Below are positions 7,673 through 17,178 of a DNA stretch of 64,000 nucleotides, piece by piece. The notes below the pieces were generated by a model. It was not told the origin of the DNA. It saw nothing but the letters and a program-made list of their open reading frames with translations, and did not search any database. The position numbers and the translations under genes were made by a program. This DNA is from Solimonas sp. SE-A11 (lineage in GTDB: Bacteria; Pseudomonadota; Gammaproteobacteria; Nevskiales; Nevskiaceae), in assembly GCF_030345715.1 (NCBI RefSeq), contig NZ_JAUASX010000004.1, positions 186,001 to 250,000 on the forward strand, written 5' to 3'. Numbering within the stretch: position 1 is the stretch's first letter; every line of letters begins with the position of its first letter.

Positions 7673-9016
7673 CTACTCCGCGGCACAAGCCGCGAACGCC
7701 TGCGCCGCGCTGCCCGCCGCCTCGATCGTCGCCTTGTCGCAGTAGGCGATGCGCGGCAGGTACTCGCCCATCACGTCCACCGGCGGCGTGCCGTAGGGCA
7801 CGTTCTGCACCGCCTGCGTGAAGTGCGGCGAGGGCAGCATGTGGCGGTAGATCAGCACCGAGTCCGGATAGATCGAGCCCCAGGGCAGCCAGGCCATGGC
7901 GTTCGCATCCGTGGCGTTGGCCGGCTTCTGCGCCGGGTCCGACACCACCAACGTGAAGTAGCCCTGCGCGTCCACCGGAACCTCAAAGTCCGACAGGCAA
8001 TCGACGTAGCGCTGGGTCACGAACTCGTTGGTGCAGATCGACCAGTAGCGCAGCTGCGCCGCCCCCAGCGGCGCCTCCGAGGGCCGCTGTGCATGGCTCG
8101 GCGCGCGCGCCCGCAGGATGTACAGCGAACCCTTGTCGCGGCTGGCGATGCTGGTGACGTAGGCATTGTCGATGTTGCTGAGGAAGCCGCCGCCGGTATC
8201 GGCGCCGGTGATCGCGCCCAGCGGCAGCTGGAAGCCCACGGCATTGCTGACCAGTTGGCGCAGCGCCTCGGGCAGGCCGTAGAAACGCACCATCTGCGGC
8301 TGCTTCGGCGCCAGCGGGAACGGCAGGCCCGGCAGCGGATTGCTGCTGTCGCGGATCACGCCGTTGACCAGGCCCGGCAAGCCCTCGGGCGGCAGCGGGT
8401 TGCAGCTCTCCAGGGCCACCGGCGTGGCCGTGCCGCCCGCGGTCTCCAACGTCAGCTTGGGCAGCGGCACGCCGCCGCTGCGGCTGCCCTCGGCCAGGTA
8501 GATGCGGTAGATCAGCAGCCACACCGGGTTGGGCAGGTCGACGCGATTCAGCAGGTTGATGCTGCCGGCATAGATCGTGTTGGGCTCGCGCATCTCGGGC
8601 ACCGCGCCCGGCTTCAGGTAGGCGACATAGCGCCCCTGGGTGGCACCAGCACTGCGGTAGGGATTGCCGCCCTCGCTGGGGTCAAGCTGGTAGTCGGTGA
8701 TGGCGTCGGTGGGACGCAGCGCCGGGTCATAGGCGTTGTAGGAGAAGTAGCGCGAGTGCGGGTATTCGCCCTCGATGCGCAGGCGCATGCCCGGTAGCGC
8801 CGGCACGGCCGCCACCCAATAGGTCGCCGCCTCGTCGGGGAAGGCGATGTTCAGCAGGTCCGGATCGCTGCGGACCAGCCAGCTGCAGTTGAGCGCGATC
8901 GCCTGGGTCTCGGGTGTGGGCTGCGGCAACGGCGTCTCTGCGGCGGTGCCCGGCGCGCTGCTGCCGCCACAAGCGGCCAGCAGCAGCGCCAGCGCGGGAA
9001 TGGCAAGACGCAGCAT
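7673..9016 (-). CDS. Lipoprotein of unknown function coupled to the sulfatase-like gene
   Basis: The 447-residue precursor has a clear lipoprotein signal (ALALLLAACGG, Cys at residue 16). I do not recognise the family. The mature protein is globular, rich in aromatic and proline residues, with segments such as HSRYFSYNAYDP, LLIYRIYLAEGS and VLIYRHMLPSPHF, and shows no obvious catalytic motif or internal repeat. It begins within the stop codon of the alkylsulfatase-like gene (TGATG, one-base overlap), so it is almost certainly made together with that enzyme and shares its envelope location. A role as a partner or substrate-binding lipoprotein is inferred only from this coupling. Confidence 0.7.
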   Translation of the reverse strand: MLRLAIPALALLLAACGGSSAPGTAAETPLPQPTPETQAIALNCSWLVRSDPDLLNIAFPDEAATYWVAAVPALPGMRLRIEGEYPHSRYFSYNAYDPALRPTDAITDYQLDPSEGGNPYRSAGATQGRYVAYLKPGAVPEMREPNTIYAGSINLLNRVDLPNPVWLLIYRIYLAEGSRSGGVPLPKLTLETAGGTATPVALESCNPLPPEGLPGLVNGVIRDSSNPLPGLPFPLAPKQPQMVRFYGLPEALRQLVSNAVGFQLPLGAITGADTGGGFLSNIDNAYVTSIASRDKGSLYILRARAPSHAQRPSEAPLGAAQLRYWSICTNEFVTQRYVDCLSDFEVPVDAQGYFTLVVSDPAQKPANATDANAMAWLPWGSIYPDSVLIYRHMLPSPHFTQAVQNVPYGTPPVDVMGEYLPRIAYCDKATIEAAGSAAQAFAACAAE

Positions 9017-10761
9017 CAGTGACCCTCTTCCATCGGCTCGAACATCTTCATGAACTTGGCAAACTCCAGCTTGCCGCCCTTGGTGACCTCGAAGTCGCGC
9101 ACCAGGGCGATCGCCGGGTTGCGCAGCTTCGCCAGCATCTCCTTGAAGGCCTGGCCGGACACGCGCACCACGATGTCGGCATCGCCGCGCAGCTCCGGTA
9201 CCACCTCGCTGGCGCCGCGGCGCACGATGTAGGTGTAGCGCTCCGGGCTGTCGGTGAACTCGAAGGCGACGGAGGTCATGACGTCCGCCGAGGCCTCGGG
9301 GTTGAGGTTGATCGCCAGCGCGTCGAAGAAGCGGTTCAGCGGCAGCTGCGCCAGCATCTCCGGCGTGGGCTGCATGATGCGCCCTGGCAGCTTGAACTCA
9401 CCCGCCAGCTCGCGCGCGGTGACCAGGTACCAGTGGCGCGCATTGGGGTTGGCCTCGCGCTCGCCCAGCGCGCGCAGTGCCTTGATGCGCAGCTGCTTGG
9501 CCTCCGCCGCCTGCGGCTGCGCTCGCAGCAGGTAGTCGGTGAGCTCCAGCACCCACTGCGACTCGCCCTTGGCGTCGGCGTCCCGTGCCTGCTTCAGCAT
9601 GGCCTCGGCGCCGCCGGCCAGCGCGATCATCTTCTGCGCCTGCTCCTCCGGCGGCAGCGGCTGCAGGTTCGTCGGATTGCCATCGAACCATCCGAGGTTG
9701 CCGCTGAAGATGCTGCGCGCCGACCAGCCCGGCTTGCCGTAGAACTCCTGCAGGAACGGCGAGGACGCCAGGTGCGGCGGCAGCTTGATGCGCGGCGCGA
9801 TCTCGTCCGGCGTGTAGCCGAGGTTGATCAGGCGCAGGGCCTGGTCGTTGACGTAGCGGATGCCGTCGCGATACGTGGTGAGGTTTTCGTCGATCTGCTG
9901 CTCGCCCTGCAGCGGACGCGTATGGCTAGGCACCAGCACCGCGGGCTTGAGCGCGCGCATCTTGTCCAGCGAGTCCGCCCACAGGCGCGGCTCGCGGTAG
10001 GTGGTGCCGCGGATCGTGTAGAGGTTGGGGAAGGTCTTGTAGAGGTTGTCGCCCGGCAGCAGCACGCGCTGCTTGGGCAGCCACACGAACAGCTGGTCGG
10101 TGGTCTCGCCCGGCGCATGCACCAGCTCGAAGTCGATGCCGGCGACACGGTCCTTGAGGTTCTCGTCGAACAGCTTGTTGGGCCGCAGGATGTCGATCTT
10201 GCTGCCCTCGTGGATCTCCAGGCCCGGGCCGAGGCCGACGTTGACCATCTCCTCGGGCGGCAGCATCGGGCCGTACATGCGCAGCGAGCGGCGCGTGATC
10301 GCCTCCTGCAGCTCGAAGGTGGTGCGATCCATGTTGCGGATCACCTCGCGCTGCGCGTAGACCGGCACCGCATCGGAGCCGCCGCTGAAGATGCGCGCGC
10401 CGCCGATATGGTCCGGATGCGAATGCGTGTAGATCAGCGCCTTGACCGGCTTGTCGGTGATCTTGCGGAACTCCGCCAGCACCGCCTGCGCGGTGGCCTC
10501 GTCCTCCATGGTGTCGACCACGATGATGCCGTCGTCGCCCACCAGCATGATGGAGTTGGCGATGCCGTAGCCCACCGCCACGTAGACGCCTTCGGCGGCC
10601 TTGACCACTTCCTTGCGGAACTCGGCGCTGTGCGCGCTCAGGGCCTCGGGGCTGGTCACCGGCGGCGCGGCGGGAGCAGCCTTCTCCTTGCAGGCGGACA
10701 GCAGGGCCAGCAGGCCGGCGGCGGCCAGGGCGGCGATCGGACGGGTCGTCGGACGCTTCAT
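9016..10761 (-). CDS. Alkylsulfatase-like metallo-beta-lactamase-fold lipoprotein
   Basis: The reading frame extends upstream, but the start at 10761 is supported by a strong GGGAGGAG site and by a lipoprotein signal (LLALLSAC, Cys24). The 581-residue product has the MBL zinc motif THSHPDH (112-118), a helix-rich region with RRSLRMYGP and NLYTIRG as in SdsA1/BDS1-type alkylsulfatases, a dimerisation domain, and a C-terminal SCP2-like domain (about 460-581) with DIVVRVSG. SdsA-type enzymes cleave alkyl sulfates such as SDS. Where classical members have glutamate ligands in TEAP and AAE motifs, this one reads PGETTDQ and PGDN, so metal binding or substrate may differ. It is divergent from an AraC regulator 106 bases away and coupled to the next lipoprotein gene. 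Confidence 0.8.
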   Translation of the reverse strand: MKRPTTRPIAALAAAGLLALLSACKEKAAPAAPPVTSPEALSAHSAEFRKEVVKAAEGVYVAVGYGIANSIMLVGDDGIIVVDTMEDEATAQAVLAEFRKITDKPVKALIYTHSHPDHIGGARIFSGGSDAVPVYAQREVIRNMDRTTFELQEAITRRSLRMYGPMLPPEEMVNVGLGPGLEIHEGSKIDILRPNKLFDENLKDRVAGIDFELVHAPGETTDQLFVWLPKQRVLLPGDNLYKTFPNLYTIRGTTYREPRLWADSLDKMRALKPAVLVPSHTRPLQGEQQIDENLTTYRDGIRYVNDQALRLINLGYTPDEIAPRIKLPPHLASSPFLQEFYGKPGWSARSIFSGNLGWFDGNPTNLQPLPPEEQAQKMIALAGGAEAMLKQARDADAKGESQWVLELTDYLLRAQPQAAEAKQLRIKALRALGEREANPNARHWYLVTARELAGEFKLPGRIMQPTPEMLAQLPLNRFFDALAINLNPEASADVMTSVAFEFTDSPERYTYIVRRGASEVVPELRGDADIVVRVSGQAFKEMLAKLRNPAIALVRDFEVTKGGKLEFAKFMKMFEPMEEGH

Positions 10762-10866
10762 GGGTTCTCCTCCCAGGATGATTTGCGCCAGCTTAAGCCG
10801 GGGCCCGCTTGCAGGACTGGTCCTTTTGGGACAGTGTTTCACCGATACCCACACCCCCTCCGACCC

Positions 10867-11880
10867 TTGCCGGAACCGACCACCCTCGCCACCTGGGCCG
10901 CCGCCATCGCCAGGGCCCTGCAGGCCCGCGGCTGTGACGCCCCCGCCCTGTTCGCCCAGGCCGGCCTGGACTACGCCCGCCGCGAGGAGCCCGAGGCCCG
11001 CTACCCCCTGCGCGGCATGACCCGCCTGTGGCAGCTGGCGGTGGCCGCCACCGGAGACCCCGCCTTCGCCCTTGACCTGCCGAAGCAGGTACAGCCCGGC
11101 ACCCTCCACGCCCTGGGCCCGGCCCTGGTCATCAGCCCCAGCCTCTACGACGGCCTGCTGCGCCTGGCGCGCTACTCGCGCATCGTCAGCGACGCCGCCC
11201 ACATCGCCCTGGAGCAGGAGGGCGGCCAGCTGTCCCTGGTATTCCGCCCACCGCACCACGACGTGCCCCTGGCCCACGCCGCCTTCGAGGCCTTCATGGC
11301 CACTACCGTGCAACTGGGCCGCGGCCTCTCCGCCCAGCACGAGGCCCTGCTGGCCTGCGAGTTCCGCCACGCCGCGCCGCCGGACACCGCGCCCTACGTT
11401 CAGGCCTTCGGCTGCCCGGTGCGCTTCGGCCAGCCCCAGGACCGCCTGATCTTCGACCTGGCCGAGCTGCAGAAGCCCCTGCCCGGCGCCGACCCGCAGC
11501 AACTGCGGTACTACGACGCGGTGGCCGCCGACTACCTGGGCCGCTTCGACGCCCAGCCGGTGTCGCAACGCGTACGCGAGCACCTGATCCGCCAGCTCCC
11601 CGCCGGAGAGCCGTCGCGCGAGGCCGTGGCCGCTGCCCTGAAGCTGACGCCACGCACCTTGCTGCGCCGCCTGGCGGCGGAGAACGCGAACTACAAGGAG
11701 CTGTTGAACGAGACGCGGCGAGAGCTGGCGCTGTCGTACCTGCGGCAGGGACGCAGCGCGGCGGAAGTGACCTGGCTGCTGGGCTTCACCGACCCGAGCA
11801 ATTTCGCGCGGGCGTTCCGGAGATGGACGGGAATGGCTCCGGCGAGTTGGCAGGAGCAGCAGCGGCCCGCGGTGTCCTGA
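10867..11880 (+). CDS. AraC-family transcriptional regulator (OruR-like)
   Basis: The open frame continues far upstream in antisense to the sulfatase gene, which is spurious. The protein proper starts with a TTG at 10867 (LPEPTTLATWAAAIARALQ) or a GTG at 10834, giving about 337 residues, the usual size. The N-terminal 190 residues match the ligand-sensing domain of OruR/ArgR-type AraC proteins; the C-terminal 100 residues hold the two helix-turn-helix motifs (SREAVAAALKLTPRTLLRRLA and SAAEVTWLLGFTDPSNFARAFRRWTG). It is divergent from the alkylsulfatase-like gene and probably controls it in response to a substrate-derived ligand. That link is inferred from position. Confidence 0.85.
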   Translation: MPEPTTLATWAAAIARALQARGCDAPALFAQAGLDYARREEPEARYPLRGMTRLWQLAVAATGDPAFALDLPKQVQPGTLHALGPALVISPSLYDGLLRLARYSRIVSDAAHIALEQEGGQLSLVFRPPHHDVPLAHAAFEAFMATTVQLGRGLSAQHEALLACEFRHAAPPDTAPYVQAFGCPVRFGQPQDRLIFDLAELQKPLPGADPQQLRYYDAVAADYLGRFDAQPVSQRVREHLIRQLPAGEPSREAVAAALKLTPRTLLRRLAAENANYKELLNETRRELALSYLRQGRSAAEVTWLLGFTDPSNFARAFRRWTGMAPASWQEQQRPAVS

Positions 11881-11881
11881 A

Positions 11882-11903
11882 CTCTCTTCCTTCTGGAAGA
11901 GAG
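11882..11903 (+). terminator. Candidate terminator hairpin after the AraC gene
   Basis: A perfect nine-base stem (CTCTCTTCC / GGAAGAGAG) with a TTCT loop begins two bases after the stop codon. The following sequence (ATGCTGTTTGTTTGG) is only moderately T-rich, so termination strength is uncertain. Confidence 0.45.
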
Positions 11904-11943
11904 ATGCTGTTTGTTTGGATACAAACTACCGCACCGGGCCCTC

Positions 11944-12020
11944 GTGGGCGCGGCGGGCAGTACGTCTTTTCTTTGGGCAAGCAAAGAAAAAGTGACTCGC
12001 CCTTAGGCGAAATAAACCAG
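11944..12020. repeat. Candidate dispersed element with TTTTCTTTG hairpin
   Basis: A nine-base stem (TTTTCTTTG at 11967-11975 and CAAAGAAAA at 11982-11990) is embedded in sequence whose reverse complement reads FFACPKKRRTARRAHEGPVR. That peptide-like string is familiar from many spurious annotations in Xanthomonadales and pseudomonads, which points to a dispersed intergenic repeat. Only one copy is in this window, so the repeat nature rests on recollection. Confidence 0.4.
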
Positions 12021-12089
12021 CGGAGATCAACAGCACCTGACCGGCGTAGTCGCCGGCATGCCGTGTGAAATCAGATAGGCATCCGAAGC

Positions 12090-12655
<566 letters not shown>

Positions 12656-12656
<1 letters not shown>

Positions 12657-13738
12657 CAGTCTTCCGTGATCTCGATGCTCGGGAATGCGTCGTCGGCCGT
12701 GCCGTAGGCCAGGCCCGCGGCGGCGCGGCGGGCGATGTCGCGGTACAGCTGGGAAAGATCGGACTCCGGGTCTGCCGCCACCGTGGGCTTGCCGCTGTCG
12801 GCCTGCTGGCGGATGCGCATGTCCAGCGGCAGGCGGCCCAGCAGTTCCACGCCGTAGTCCTGCGCCATGCTCGCGCCGCCACCCTCGCCGAAGATCGGCG
12901 TGCTGTGGCCGCAGTTGGGGCAGCAGAAGGTGCTCATGTTCTCCACCACGCCCAGCACCGGCACGCTGACCTTGCGGAACATCTGCAGGGCCTTCTTGGC
13001 GTCCAGCAGGGCGATGTCCTGCGGCGTGGTCACTACCACGGCGCCGCTGACCGGCACGCGCTGCGACAGCGACAGCTGGATGTCGCCGGTGCCCGGCGGC
13101 AGGTCAATCACCAGGTAGTCCAGGTCGTCCCAGCGCGTCTCGTTGAGCAGCTGGCCCAGGGCCTGGGCGATCATCGGGCCGCGCCAGATCATCGGCTGGT
13201 CGTCCTGCGGCACCAGGAAGCCGATGCTCATGGCCTGCAGGCCATGGGCGACGATGGGATGCATGTTCCTGCCGTCCGGCGACTGCGGGCGGTCACGGCT
13301 GCCCAGCATCTGCGGCTGGCTGGGGCCGTAGATGTCGGCGTCCAGGATGCCGACGCGCGCGCCCTCGGCCTGCAGCGCCAGCGCCAGGTTCACCGAGAGC
13401 GTGGACTTGCCGACGCCGCCCTTGCCGCTGGCCACGGCGATGACGTTGCGGATGCCCGGCAGCGGCTGCAGGTTCTTCTGTACCGCCTGCGACTGGATCT
13501 TCCAGCCGATCCGGACCTCGGGCTCGATGCCCAGCGCCGCCTTGACCTCGGCCCGAACCGCGGCCGCCAGCGACTCGCGCAGGCCGGCGGCGGGGAAGCC
13601 GATCTCCAGATCGATGGCCGGCTTGCGGCCGGCCTCGATGCGGCGCACGGCGCCGGCCGCCAGCAGGCTGCGGCCGATCAGTGGGTGGACGTGGCGGTCC
13701 AGGACCGCGGCGATGGAATCAGGGGTCAGGGCGCTCAT
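12656..13738 (-). CDS. apbC: Iron-sulfur cluster carrier protein Mrp/ApbC
   Basis: The 360-residue P-loop ATPase has an N-terminal MIP18-like region (residues 1-90), the deviant Walker A motif GKGGVGKST near residue 110, [13 protein letters not shown], and the CCPNCG motif whose CxxC binds the transferred 4Fe-4S cluster at the dimer interface. Mrp/ApbC proteins deliver iron-sulfur clusters to apoproteins. The gene starts with the ATG at 13736-13738; a TAAACT box nine bases upstream suggests a very short or absent leader. It overlaps dcd by one base at its 3' end. Its product could serve the iron-sulfur proteins RnfB, Nth and Fdx encoded elsewhere in the window, but that is a general role. Confidence 0.93.
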
Positions 13739-13747
13739 GGGGCGGGG

Positions 13748-13753
13748 AGTTTA
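13748..13753 (-). promoter_or_regulatory. Candidate -10 box of apbC
   Basis: Read on the minus strand, TAAACT lies nine bases before the ATG at 13738, so the transcript would have a leader of only two or three bases. No Shine-Dalgarno sequence is visible. Confidence 0.3.
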
Positions 13754-13766
13754 ACCCGCCACCCCA

Positions 13767-13792
13767 TGAAAAAGCCCGGCTCGCGCCGGGCT
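13767..13792 (-). terminator. Rho-independent terminator of the His-rich protein gene
   Basis: On the minus strand the stem AGCCCGGC / GCCGGGCT with a four-base loop is followed by TTTTT, five bases after the TAA stop at 13798-13800. It isolates this gene from apbC downstream. Confidence 0.85.
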
Positions 13793-13797
13793 CGGGG

Positions 13798-14253
13798 TTA
13801 ATCGTGACGATCGTGCCGTCGGTGCTTGTCCTTGCCCTTGTGCCCATGGCGGCGGTCGTCATGGTAGCGGTGGTCCACCACCACCTTGCGTGGGCGGTCG
13901 TGGTAGTGGTGCTCCACGACGACCGGGCGCGGGCGGCCGTAATGGCGGACCACGTAGTCGTGCCGGTGGTAGGGCCGGTCATCGTCGAGGTCCACCCAGA
14001 CGCCGCCCCGGGTGTACTGCTGGTAGTAGACCGGCAGGCGGCTGCCGAAGCGCCAGTTGCCGCCGTCCAGCCAGAACCAGGTGGTGCTGGCGGGCTCGTA
14101 GTAGACCTGGTGGGAGGGGTAGTACATGTAGCGATGCTTGGCGCGATGGCCATGGGCCGGCGCCCAGTCGGGCGGATGGGCGAAGGCCGCGTCCAGCGGC
14201 AGCAGCGTGGCACTGAAGGCCAGCAGCAGGGGGGCGAGCAATTTGCGGGTCAT
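13798..14253 (-). CDS. Small secreted His/Tyr/Arg-rich protein, function unknown
   Basis: The start at 14253 is chosen because a GGAGG site precedes it and because the product then has a signal peptide ([21 protein letters not shown]). A longer in-frame start exists but lacks both. The 151-residue precursor has a mature part dominated by His, Tyr, Arg and Asp, ending in runs like [19 protein letters not shown] central segment ([19 protein letters not shown]) resembles small periplasmic proteins annotated as RcnB-like or as hypothetical. The many histidines could bind metal ions in the periplasm; this is inferred from composition. It is a single gene with its own terminator, divergent from metG. 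Confidence 0.7.
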   Translation of the reverse strand: MTRKLLAPLLLAFSATLLPLDAAFAHPPDWAPAHGHRAKHRYMYYPSHQVYYEPASTTWFWLDGGNWRFGSRLPVYYQQYTRGGVWVDLDDDRPYHRHDYVVRHYGRPRPVVVEHHYHDRPRKVVVDHRYHDDRRHGHKGKDKHRRHDRHD

Positions 14254-14347
14254 GGGGGGCCTCCGAAGGGCGCTTTGCAGGACTGGAACCCAGCTTAGGC
14301 CGCGCCGATGAATTGGGACTGAACTGTCCCCACCCGGCGGCAGGTGC

Positions 14348-14353
14348 GATAAT
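14348..14353 (+). promoter_or_regulatory. Candidate -10 box of metG
   Basis: TGCGATAAT is an extended -10-like sequence 28 bases before the metG ATG. No convincing -35 box is visible. Confidence 0.35.
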
Positions 14354-14381
14354 CCCAGCTCATACAAATACCTGTCCGCCC

Positions 14382-16427
14382 ATGAGCCGCCAGATCCTCG
14401 TCACCAACGCCCTACCCTATGCCAACGGCCCGATCCACCTGGGCCACATGGTCGGCTACATCCAGGCGGACATCTGGGTGCGCTACCAGCGCCTGCAGGG
14501 GCATGAGGTGCACTACGTCTGCGCCGATGACGCCCATGGCACGCCGATCATGCTGGCGGCGGAAAAGGCCGGCGTGACGCCGGAGGCCTTCATCGCCGGG
14601 GTCAAGGTCGAGCACGAGCGCGACTTCCGCGACTTCGGCGTGGCCTTCGACATCTACCACTCCACGCACTCGTCCGAGAACGAGGAGATGGCCGGCCTGA
14701 TCTATACCCGGCTGAAGCAGGGCGGCGCCATCGCCAGCCGCACGATCCAGCAGCTCTACGATCCGGTGAAGGACATGTTCCTGCCGGACCGCTACATCAA
14801 GGGCGAGTGCCCGCGCTGTGGCACGGCCGACCAGTATGGCGACAACTGCGAGAACTGTGGTGCCGCCTACGCGCCCACCGACCTGAAGAACCCGCGCTCC
14901 GTGGTCTCCGGCGCCACGCCGGTGATGAAGGACTCCGAGCACTACTTCTTCGAGTTGCCGCGCTTCCAGGCCTTCCTGCAGGAGTGGCTGGCCGGCGACG
15001 TGGCGCATTCCTCGATCCGCGCCAAGCTGCAGGAGTGGTTCGACGGCGGCCTGCGCGACTGGGACATCTCGCGCGACGCGCCCTACTTCGGCTTCGCCAT
15101 CCCCGGCGCGCCGGGCAAGTACTTCTACGTCTGGCTGGACGCGCCGATCGGCTATATGGCCGCCTTCCGCGCGCTCTGCGCCCCGCGCAAGCTGGACTTC
15201 GACGCCTACTGGGCCGCCGGCTCCAAGGCCGAGCTGCATCACTTCATCGGCAAGGACATCGTCAACTTCCACGGCCTGTTCTGGCCGGCGATGCTGCAGG
15301 GCACGCAGCACCGCACGCCGACGCGCCTGCACGTCAACGGCTACCTGACGATCAACGGCGCCAAGATGTCGAAGTCACGCGGCACCTTCATCCGTGCGCG
15401 CACCTATCTCAACCACCTGAACCCGGAATACCTGCGCTACTACTTCGCCGCCAAGCTCGGCGACGGCCCGGACGACCTGGACCTGAGCCTGGAAGACTTC
15501 ACCAACCGCGTAAACAGCGACCTGGTAGGCAAGTACGTCAACATCGCCAGCCGCTGCGCCGGCTTCATCGAGAAGCTGTTCGGCGGACGCCTGGCCGTGG
15601 CCATGCACGACCGCACGCTGTTCGAGGACTTCGCCGCCGAGGCCGAGAACCTGGCGCGCCTCTACGAGTCCGGCGACTACGCCGGTGCCATGCGCGAGAT
15701 CATGCTGATGGCCGACGACGCCAACGCCGAGGTGCAGAAACTCGCGCCCTGGACCATGGCCAAGGACGATGCCCGGCGCGACGAACTGCACCAGGTCTGC
15801 ACCACCTTCCTCAACCTGTTCCGCCAGCTGACAATCTACCTCAAGCCGGTGCTGCCGAACCTGGCCACGCAGGTGGAGCACTTCCTGCTTGCCGAGCAGC
15901 CGCTGGCCTGGGCGGACGCGCACAAGCCCCTGCTGGGCACCGATATCCGCCCCTACGCCGCCCTGATCACCCGTGTAGACCCGAAGGCCACTGAAGCCAT
16001 GATCGCCGAAGAAGCCGCCAGCGCCGCGCCCGCCGACAAGAAGCCCGAAGCCGCCGCCAAGTCCAAGGCCTCGGCGCCCGCGCCCGCCTCCGACACCGGA
16101 CACATCGGCATCGAGGACTTCGGCAAGGTGGACCTGCGCGTCGCGCGCATCGAGAACGCCGAACACGTCGAAGGTGCCGACAAGCTGCTACGCCTGACGC
16201 TGGACCTGGGACCGATGGGCAAGCGCCAGGTCTTCGCCGGCATCAAGTCCGCCTACGCACCGGAGCAGTTGATCGGCCGTCTCACGGTGATGGTGGCCAA
16301 CCTGGCGCCGCGCAAGATGAAGTTCGGCATGTCCGAGGGCATGGTGCTTGCCGCGAGCCACGGCGACGGCAAGCCCTTCCTGCTCCTGCCGGACGACGGC
16401 GCCGAGCCGGGCATGCGGATCAAGTAG
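14382..16427 (+). CDS. metG: Methionyl-tRNA synthetase
   Basis: The 681-residue enzyme is the full-length dimeric type, close to E. coli MetG (677). It has the class I HIGH-equivalent HLGH in [10 protein letters not shown], a zinc knuckle [18 protein letters not shown] near residues 143-160, the KMSKS motif near residue 328, an anticodon-binding helical domain, an Ala/Lys/Pro-rich linker (about 540-575), and a C-terminal EMAPII/Trbp111-like tRNA-binding domain beginning [12 protein letters not shown]. The ATG at 14382 gives the family N-terminus [15 protein letters not shown]; the upstream extension is not conserved. It charges tRNA-Met in the cytoplasm. metG-rnfB-nth order is shared with Xanthomonadales relatives. 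Confidence 0.97.
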   Translation: MSRQILVTNALPYANGPIHLGHMVGYIQADIWVRYQRLQGHEVHYVCADDAHGTPIMLAAEKAGVTPEAFIAGVKVEHERDFRDFGVAFDIYHSTHSSENEEMAGLIYTRLKQGGAIASRTIQQLYDPVKDMFLPDRYIKGECPRCGTADQYGDNCENCGAAYAPTDLKNPRSVVSGATPVMKDSEHYFFELPRFQAFLQEWLAGDVAHSSIRAKLQEWFDGGLRDWDISRDAPYFGFAIPGAPGKYFYVWLDAPIGYMAAFRALCAPRKLDFDAYWAAGSKAELHHFIGKDIVNFHGLFWPAMLQGTQHRTPTRLHVNGYLTINGAKMSKSRGTFIRARTYLNHLNPEYLRYYFAAKLGDGPDDLDLSLEDFTNRVNSDLVGKYVNIASRCAGFIEKLFGGRLAVAMHDRTLFEDFAAEAENLARLYESGDYAGAMREIMLMADDANAEVQKLAPWTMAKDDARRDELHQVCTTFLNLFRQLTIYLKPVLPNLATQVEHFLLAEQPLAWADAHKPLLGTDIRPYAALITRVDPKATEAMIAEEAASAAPADKKPEAAAKSKASAPAPASDTGHIGIEDFGKVDLRVARIENAEHVEGADKLLRLTLDLGPMGKRQVFAGIKSAYAPEQLIGRLTVMVANLAPRKMKFGMSEGMVLAASHGDGKPFLLLPDDGAEPGMRIK

Positions 16428-16434
16428 ACGTTCT

Positions 16435-16460
16435 CCTCTCTCCCGTTTACGGGAGAGAGG
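16435..16460. repeat. Perfect palindrome CCTCTCTCCCG-TTTA-CGGGAGAGAGG
   Basis: An eleven-base perfect stem lies eight bases after the metG stop codon. It is related to the palindrome at 16532-16557 and belongs to the CTCTCCC...GGGAGAG family of dispersed repeats. It could also serve as a terminator, although no T-run follows. Confidence 0.7.
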
Positions 16461-16494
16461 TCGGGAGAGAGGGCTTCTGTAGAAGGCAAGGCAA

Positions 16495-17178
16495 GTGACC
16501 ACTGCGAGTTCTACAGAACCCCTCTCCCCTTCCCCTCTCCCGCAAGCGGGCGAGGGGCTCTTGATCGACCGCATCGACGCGCTGTTGCCGCAAACGCAGT
16601 GCCAGCGCTGCGGCTACCCGGCTTGCCGGCCCTACGCCGAGGCCGTGGCCGGGGGCGTCGCCGGCATCAACCAGTGCCCACCGGGGGGCGATGAGGGCAT
16701 CGCCGCGCTGGCCGCGCTCACCGGCAAGCCGGTTGTCCCGATGAACCCCGTCAACGGCGTCCCGATCACGCAAAGCTTCGTCGCCGTGATCGACGAGCCG
16801 GTCTGCATCGGCTGCACCAAGTGCATCCAGGTCTGCCCCACCGACGCGATTCTCGGCGCCAGCCAGCTGATGCACACCGTGATCGAGGCCGAATGCAGCG
16901 GCTGCGAGCTCTGCATCCCCGCCTGCCCGGTGGACTGCATCGCCATGATCCCGGCCCCGCAGTTGTCCATGCCAGCGCGGGCTCCGCAGTTCCGCCACCG
17001 CTATGAGCAGCGCGAACGCCGCCTGGCACGCATCGCCGATGAGCGCCGGAACGTGCACGAGCAGCGCAAGGCCCTGCTGAAGGCGCGAGCCGCCGCCAGC
17101 GATCCCAGTGAAGCGCCGTCCGACCCCGTGGCCCGTGCGCTGGCCGCCGCACGCGCCAAGGCCAGCAAGACCCCATGA
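16495..17178 (+). CDS. rnfB: RnfB-like iron-sulfur protein (orphan)
   Basis: The 227-residue frame from GTG 16495 holds an Fe-S domain with [13 protein letters not shown]...CPPGG (the four-cysteine RnfB motif) and a dicluster ferredoxin domain with [16 protein letters not shown] and [16 protein letters not shown], then a charged Ala/Arg-rich helical tail. In complete Rnf systems RnfB passes electrons into the membrane complex; here no rnfA, C, D, E or G gene is nearby and the hydrophobic N-terminal anchor is absent. Such soluble short RnfB next to nth and metG occurs in related bacteria. Residues about 9-21 ([12 protein letters not shown]) are encoded by a palindromic repeat; the alternative TTG start at 16561 would omit them. 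nth overlaps by four bases. Confidence 0.85.
   Translation: MTTASSTEPLSPSPLPQAGEGLLIDRIDALLPQTQCQRCGYPACRPYAEAVAGGVAGINQCPPGGDEGIAALAALTGKPVVPMNPVNGVPITQSFVAVIDEPVCIGCTKCIQVCPTDAILGASQLMHTVIEAECSGCELCIPACPVDCIAMIPAPQLSMPARAPQFRHRYEQRERRLARIADERRNVHEQRKALLKARAAASDPSEAPSDPVARALAAARAKASKTP
16532..16557. repeat. Palindromic repeat inside the 5' end of rnfB
   Basis: CCCCTCTCCCGC and GCGGGCGAGGGG form a stem with 11 of 12 pairs and an AA loop. It is a relative of the palindrome at 16435-16460 and would be translated as PLPQAGEG if rnfB starts at 16495. Confidence 0.7.

Noticed and set aside
8914-10866. Long upstream extension of the AraC regulator
   Set aside because: It is antisense to the sulfatase-like gene and lacks family similarity; the regulator begins near 10867.
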